DNA from: Pempheris klunzingeri
Taxonomy: Eukaryota; Chordata; Actinopteri; Acropomatiformes; Pempheridae
Assembly: GCF_042242105.1 (NCBI RefSeq)
Contig: NC_092019.1
Span: forward strand, 12,334,328-12,398,327
DNA: 64,000 nucleotides
Direction of reading: 5' to 3'
The notes below the pieces were generated by a model, which was not told where the DNA came from, searched no databases, and saw nothing but the letters and a program-made list of their open reading frames with translations. The translations under genes and the position numbers were made by a program. This document shows, piece by piece, positions 58,664-64,000 of this stretch (within the stretch, counting starts at the first letter, position 1; the number at the start of each line of letters is the position of its first letter).

Positions 58664-58993
58664 CTTGTAGCTGAAATGAACCGTAGCTGATATGGATGAT
58701 TCGGCTGCCACCGGTTTTTTATTTTAATCTTACTATAATCAGTAAAGATGGATTTATTTTATCTTAAAATATCCTCAGGACCGTGACAGAAGGGGTATAA
58801 CGTCTGTTCGTGTCATTCAACGTTCTTCGCCTGATCCAAGACACTGATCCACTTTTAATACTCAAACAGAGTTGCAACATTATCACATGCTAATATCAGC
58901 TTTATGATAATTTGATTTTTTAACGCTGTTTCACTTTGATCGTGTCACTTCTTGCTGCCTGTAAAACTGGTGTATTCACTTCGACAGTAACAG

Positions 58994-59078
58994 CCAATCA
59001 CGTTTCCGCTTGCTGCCACAAACCTGGTTGTTCTGGCCAATCAGCGCTCGGATTGCTACCAAGATTTCCCCTAGCAAC
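58994..59078 (+). promoter_or_regulatory. Promoter-like segment: two CCAAT boxes and an X-box
   Basis: Two CCAAT boxes in the same orientation (58994-58998 and 59037-59041) are followed by ATTTCCCCTAGCAAC (59064-59078), which fits the RFX X-box pattern RYYNYY-N3-RRNRAC. This combination is seen in promoters of housekeeping and ciliary genes. No recognisable coding exon follows on plus within the window, so the product, if any, is unknown. Confidence 0.35.
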
Positions 59079-59572
59079 GGTTGTCATGAATCCTCTAAAG
59101 CTACTGTCAATACAAATGAATTGGCAAATATATGTTTTGTTTTAAAATAAATAAGCTGTTGTTCAGTAACGTTAGCGACTATTTAGCGGTACCAGCAGTG
59201 TATACAGCTTAGTCTTCTTCAGACTTCCTACTAATATTACGTTCGTAAAGTCAGTTTAACGTTAACATTTATCACCACGTTGTTCCGTAAGTTCATTGTA
59301 AGTGAGTGGATAGTTACAGCTAATTCACCAGACTAAAATAACTTTGTAAGCTGTTTTTCATGGTATAATACTTGTCATAGCACGTATCGCTCCCTTTCAA
59401 GGGTTTAGCTCTGGCCCATAGTGACTCTGAGAAGCAGACATTTTGAGCCATTTAAAAAACATACAAAGACCAGCGTAATATAAAACTCACCTAAGCAGGT
59501 GACAGCTTTTATTTACAGAAGCCAAATTCAAACAATGTATGTTGTTGTCGTTCATACGTGATCACATACGAG

Positions 59573-59640
59573 TGAGGAACCAGCGGGATTCGAACCCTTG
59601 ATCTCAGAGTAGCTTTCACTCAACCATAAAGCAGCTTTGA
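59573..59640 (-). pseudogene. tRNA-like remnant on the minus strand
   Basis: On the minus strand a perfect B-box-like GGTTCGAATCC (59596-59586) and an A-box-like TGGTTGAGTG (59626-59617) are spaced too closely for a full tRNA. The piece between them resembles part of tRNA-Thr (GAGATC before the T arm) but has no anticodon arm. It could be a decayed tRNA gene or the head of a tRNA-derived SINE. Confidence 0.45.
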
Positions 59641-59767
59641 TACACTAATAGGCATATACCTTGCTTTGAACTATATATGGTTGCTACGGTTACTATACTA
59701 TTTGTCATTTCTTTAATATCATGTATAATGTAGAGAAAAAAGATGATAATTTTTAAGTATCTATCTG

Positions 59768-59848
59768 CAGCCAGTGACTCAATGGATAATGTGTTCCCTC
59801 TCCATTTAATGTTACTATATTCAGGAATCTGATATACTTTTAGTACTC
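59768..59848 (+). pseudogene. tRNA-Arg 5'-half remnant with copied flank
   Basis: CCAGTGACTCAATGGATAAT and four more bases match the tRNA-Arg 5' half at 20 of 24 positions. The 3' half is missing. The following sequence matches the downstream flank of the intact gene in two blocks (18/20 at 59805-59824 against 58723-58742; 17/20 at 59829-59848 against 58844-58863). It is a copy of the tRNA locus that lost its 3' half and parts of the flank. Confidence 0.75.
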
Positions 59849-59927
59849 ATGGTTTTAACGTTCCCACATAATTACAAACTCTGTGTTTGAAATTCTGTTT
59901 GATTTCCAACCCGGGGGTAAATTCATT

Positions 59928-59996
59928 GGGCCAGCCATTTGGGAACATGTCTGACTACGGGTCAGAAGATTCTAGGTTCGACTCCTGGCTGGCTCG
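59928..59996 (+). pseudogene. tRNA-Arg (ACG) pseudogene with destroyed D arm
   Basis: From the anticodon arm to the 3' end, 47 of 49 bases equal the intact gene at 58607-58655. This includes anticodon ACG, the B box and the same unusual T in the T stem. The D arm is shortened and scrambled, so the A box is lost, and no T run follows promptly. It is probably not transcribed by Pol III. Confidence 0.85.
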
Positions 59997-59998
59997 GG

Positions 59999-61602
59999 TC
60001 AACTCTTCTTTCTTCAGGAGATATTGATGAGGACAATCGGGACGCCAGGACAAGAGTTGCATAGTAAATATTCCTGGTGCCATCTATATTGTGATTTTAA
60101 GTGTGAAATTAAAAGATTAAAGCGGCATATCACCAAAGCAGATACTCTTGCATCACAGAGGATTATCTGCAGAAAACCAGACCGTCTTGGAAAGTTGTAA
60201 AAATGTGTGCCATCAGCCACATTGTGCAAGCTGAGCACTTTCTCCTGTTTGCCTGTGATCTGCAGGGAGGGCAGTGCAGCGTGTAGTGCTCCTCTGGACA
60301 TAAAGGCTGTCCACTTTTCTGCTGTAAAAAAACATTGACATTTTGGCCTATTGCAATGCATTTATTAAATATTTTCTTACAACAATCATACAGCACATAT
60401 GCATATGTTTCCTCTTCATCGCAGTCTACAGTTGGCTATGAAATCAGGACCTCAAGTGACAAGCAATTTAAGTATTAAGTTAGTAAACTCAAGATATGAA
60501 TAACATTTGGATGGCAAAGGCAGGCATTAAAAACTACTTCCCACTGCAAATCAAATTAGCATTTGGGGGGTTTTTGCACATAAGTCAAAAGGAAACAAAA
60601 GTAAATGAATGTAGACCTACAACAACTTTTTTAAATACATAATATTTGCAAATGTAAAGAAATACATAGATCTACAGGCCTAAGACCGGCCTGTTCACGC
60701 CGTCAGGTGCATAGAAAACTGACAGATCTATCTCTAAGTGCTTTAGAGCAGACTGCACAAATAAAGGCTGTTTATTTACTACAGAACAGTATAACCTGGA
60801 TGTCTGAACAATGAAAAGGTCAGAAAACTGTGAAATGGTACAAAGGCACAGCAGCCTGGCGGATAATGGCACTGTTAACATTTCAGTGGAATGGTTGTTT
60901 TCAAGAACTATTATCTGATTGAATTTATTGGACATGGGAAATAATGGCAAATTATGTCTCTTGTTATAAGTGGCAACCACTGTGAGAAAAAGAAAATAAC
61001 CCCTTTCAACACAGTGGAAATTACTGCTATGTTATGACACCTTTTTTTTAAATATTTCTTCTATTTTAATTGCACAACTGTTATTATTGCATGTAGAAAA
61101 GCATTTATACATTACATGTATCAGATTATCGTATAATTGAACCATTAATTTCCAATTGCTTAGCTAATAAACCAGCAGATAATCCTCTCTCTCTTTCTGT
61201 TTGTTTAAATTATCATCCTTATTGGCACCTTTGGACAGGCAATTTATGGATTAGCGTTGAACTGTAATTTCTCAGCAGAGGTGCGAACATGAATATTAAC
61301 ATTTAAAAAAAAAATCACATGGCAACTTTTCTGCCACATCAGTGTGCAGCGGGCACAACGCAAAGCCTCACTGCATTCAAAGTAGGGCTCTGGTGTATTA
61401 AAATACTTCATTGATGAGTCAAAACCTCTTTAGGCGTAATGGAAACTTCATTAACATGGTGAAAATACACATTTACCATAGTGTGACCTGATGCTTTAAT
61501 CAATCCTCTACAACAAGAATTGTTCGTGTCCACTCCTGCTCAGTCATTCTTTGGCAGTTCCTCCTCGCGTCCACCAGGTGTCTCCCTCCACCCACGGTGA
61601 CG
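59999..61602. other. Intergenic spacer / LIM gene 3' UTR
   Basis: No exon was recognised. The part nearest 61602 should be the 3' UTR of the LIM gene. The first AATAAA on the minus strand is at 60924-60929, about 675 bp after the stop. Confidence 0.5.
60924..60929 (-). terminator. Candidate poly(A) signal of the LIM gene
   Basis: This is the first AATAAA on the minus strand after the LIM-protein stop codon; another lies at 60771-60776. Usage cannot be judged from sequence. Confidence 0.25.
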
Positions 61603-61737
61603 TTAGTAGGAGGCAGCGGCGATGGAGGAGGAGCAGCCAGGCTCGATGTTCTTCAGGTGGCAGGAGTGGCAGAGGAGGTGTCCGTTCAGAGGGTAGCAGC
61701 GGTGACCCTCCTCGTCGTTCAGCTCCATCTTACATTC
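61603..61737 (-). CDS. Ajuba/LIMD1/WTIP-family LIM protein, last coding exon
   Basis: The exon is preceded by GTTCAG and ends with TAA at 61605-61603: 44 codons, phase 0. It encodes ECKMELNDEEGHRCYPLNGH, then LLCHSCH, the second zinc finger of the third LIM domain, and a short tail ending IAAASY. The zinc ligands Cys, Cys and Cys/His are in place. Proteins of this family bind adhesion and Hippo-pathway partners such as LATS kinases and shuttle between junctions and the nucleus. The sequence is about equally close, from memory, to LIMD1 and WTIP and a little less to Ajuba. The tail matches none that I recall, so no symbol is given. Confidence 0.85.
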   Translation of the reverse strand, partial: ECKMELNDEEGHRCYPLNGHLLCHSCHLKNIEPGCSSSIAAASY

Positions 61738-62444
61738 CTGAACGGACAACACAGAGGAGGATGAGACACGTCCAGTGAAGGGCTACATGAGCTTGGAGGA
61801 TAATTGGTCTGACTTGTGCTCTGTATCTGCCTCATTTTCACTGGCAGATCAGACAGTGATAATGACCCCTCAGAAATGTAGAAATACAGAGCTTAGAACA
61901 GGTTAATTTCTCCGGGGTTTTTTTACGGATTTAACCTTTCCATTAGCTAATCTCAAATCTGTGAAAAGAAAAGTGATACAGAATTTCTTTATTCACCTCA
62001 TGGCTCAATTTCAACAAAGAAATCTGCCTATGAAAACAAAAGTCTAATGTCAAGACGCTCCTCTGTGAACAATTTAAAAGATGAACATAAAACCAGCAGG
62101 AGAACGCAGCCACTAAATAGCTAAACATCATTTTTACAGGAAGCTGCTCCTCACAGCCCACTGATTTTTATTTTCATGAAGTGAAAGAGCAGCAGCTGTC
62201 AATCAGCCTTTGGAGAAAGAAAAAAAAAAAAGAAGCACTTGAGTTAAATGATGAGATCGGGATGATGAGGTGTTGCATACCTGCTCTCCTCAGCAACATA
62301 TAATTACCACCAAGACTGTAATTAAGACCGGGGATCTTCTCATAATGATTTCTCTTAATGAGGCATTCAGAGGATCCCTGGCTCAGAGCCTTACGTGCAT
62401 GCTTCCACATGCAAAGGTTCGTGTTATACGCGTTATAAACCCAC
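61738..62444 (-). other. Intron between the last two LIM-protein exons
   Basis: GT-AG intron of 707 bp in phase 0. Apart from a poly-A run at about 62219-62231 nothing notable is seen. Confidence 0.8.
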
Positions 62445-62513
62445 CTCACAGTGATAGCACTCCACGTGATAGTCTTTGTCCATGGACACAACTCGAATGG
62501 TTTCATCAGATCC
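62445..62513 (-). CDS. Ajuba/LIMD1/WTIP-family LIM protein, penultimate coding exon
   Basis: The exon is preceded by TTTCCAG and followed by GTGGGT, 69 nt, 23 whole codons. It encodes [20 protein letters not shown] then HCE, the middle of the third LIM domain, with the His-x2-Cys and following Cys zinc ligands. This segment is highly conserved in LIMD1, WTIP and Ajuba and more distantly in LPP and zyxin. Upstream exons with LIM1, LIM2 and the proline-rich N-terminus are not in the window. Confidence 0.88.
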
Positions 62514-63487
62514 CTGGAAAGAAATTCAGAGGGACAAACGCAGCTGAAGCCAATCTTGTCAGAAGACGCTCCACTGTCTTCTTCTGTTCAGTCTGACAAA
62601 AGCTTCAAAAGATCGATAAAAAGCGTGCACACACTGATGGCAGCCCGGAGCTGGATTTTCTGTTCTTTAAACCGCTCCTCTACATCACCACCTTGGAGTT
62701 TGAGGGTTTGTCAATCATTTCTTTGAGCACACACCCACTCGTTGCAAAATATTATCTGAATCTACTATTGAAAAACTCAAACTCAGGTCCCTGGTAACAA
62801 AATAGAGGACTTTTTAAGACTTTTTAACACCACTACTTGATTAAATTTAATTTTCCAATTACTATGAACATCAAATAACAAAATATAGGCGTTGTCCTTT
62901 GAGTAAGTACAAATGCTGTCAGTTGAAAATAAGAAAAAAAGTAACATGACAATAAAGTTAACGAATGTCAAATAACTATATTAGTCCTTAATGACGCTAA
63001 TCAGTACAACTGTGTCACAGCCAGAGTCTGAAATGAGGAGATATGACAGTAGAAAGTCAGTTTTGCTGCTGAGAGTCATTTAAAGGTCTGAGTTAATACT
63101 GTGGATCTGTTTTAGAGTTTATACAGAGCTTTAAATAAAAAGTAAATGTCTGTCAGGATGAATCCAGTCATCCAGATAACAAACAGCGAAAACCTAAAAA
63201 TTTGAAGTTGGTTTAAATGTTCAGGCATTTTGTTCTTGGGGTGAATTTTAGACCTTTTGAGGGCCTGCAGTCGCATAGTTGTATACATAGATACAAGACA
63301 AACAATACAGTCATAAGGAGCCAAAGACTGTAGAAAGTCGTTTACAAAGATCCGATATCTGTCCACAGAGACAAGAGCATTTTTTTAGTCACCTTTCTCT
63401 GGTTACAAGATCAGCCTGAGCAGGAACCCTGAACATCCGTACAACAGCTTACATAAATGCTACAAGACAGACTGAGCCCCCTTCCCC

Positions 63488-63540
<53 letters not shown>

Positions 63541-64000
63541 TACCTCTCTCTCCTCTAAATACCTCCCTGCTTACTGTAAGGGGAGGGCAGGGGACGTTCC
63601 ACCAAAGTCAACTCTAATTTTGGACATTTCTTTGCTTTTGCCAGCATGTCCTGCCTGTGTGTGAACCGTGTTTCCCCCTCATATCCATCTGCTTTTCCTC
63701 AACACCGCATCAAATAAAAGCCCACAGATATTAAGCCGCACATTGTTTTTGACCTGTAGTCTAGTGGGAAATAAAGCTGTACTGAAATATCAGCTACTTG
63801 CACCGCTAAATTCTACGTGTGGGTCCTAAATGTGTAAAGATGAGCATATAAGGGTTTATAATCTGCTGAGCTCCTGGTGGTTAAAGGCCCACAGGTGAAG
63901 GTGAACAACTTCTAGGTGTGACGAAGGCATAAAGCTGATTGATCATTCCATGCTGGAAACTTGACTTTAAGACTTTGACATTGTTTAAACCTAAAACACC
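62514..64000 (-). other. Probable intron of the LIM gene
   Basis: No further LIM exon was found up to the right edge, so this is read as part of a longer intron. It contains a (CA)n run at 63489-63539. Confidence 0.6.
63489..63539. repeat. (CA)n microsatellite
   Basis: Perfect CA run of about 50 bp. Confidence 0.97.

Noticed and set aside
61551..61778. A 75-codon Arg/Ser-rich plus-strand frame
   Set aside because: It is the antisense of the LIM-protein last exon.
1..64000. CRISPR arrays, bacterial operons, phage or defence systems
   Set aside because: Repeats are simple tandem repeats or dispersed transposon remnants; genes have spliceosomal introns. Nothing prokaryotic is present.

Overview
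This window is vertebrate nuclear DNA, almost certainly from a ray-finned (teleost) fish. Coding sequence is split into short exons with GT-AG introns. The spacer is AT-rich, crowded with (CA/GT)n and other microsatellites, and carries fish-typical repeats: a Tc1-like transposon with long inverted repeats, a CR1/L2-like LINE fragment and several short dispersed repeat families. There are no bacterial-style operons, CRISPR arrays or phage modules.

The central gene is deptor, the DEP-domain mTOR-interacting protein. It can be read in full on the minus strand from the ATG at 51953 to the stop at 25263: nine coding exons (86, 179, 124, 179, 183, 138, 71, 105 and 129 nt) with consistent phases give a 397-residue protein. 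It has two DEP domains, a serine-rich linker with a conserved SSGYYS degron, and a C-terminal PDZ domain. The gene spans about 27 kb. LINE debris lies in intron 4, and CA repeats lie close to two 5' splice sites.

Downstream of deptor on the same strand, at 10723-10838, is the start-codon and signal-peptide exon of a gene that fits col14a1 (collagen XIV). The order deptor then col14a1, both in the same direction, is the arrangement I recall for human chromosome 8q24. The rest of col14a1 should lie left of the window, so 1-10722 is probably its second intron. A GC-richer block near 12.9-13.2 kb is a candidate promoter and first exon.

Upstream of deptor (52-61 kb) is spacer holding a 1.6-kb decayed Tc1-like element (53929-55535), an apparently intact tRNA-Arg(ACG) gene (58583-58655) with two broken copies 1.2-1.4 kb downstream, a tRNA-like remnant on the other strand, and CCAAT-box promoter-like segments. 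At the right edge (61603-62513, minus) are the last two coding exons of an Ajuba/LIMD1/WTIP-type LIM protein, encoding its third LIM domain; its upstream exons lie beyond 64000.

I found no clearly new biological system. The points most worth a second look are the tRNA-Arg duplication and decay series, a sense-oriented LINE with a poly(A) signal just upstream of deptor exon 5, the frame-neutral exons 5 and 6 (exon 6 carries the degron), CA repeats beside splice donors, and the unassigned promoter-like segments at 57.6 and 59.0 kb.
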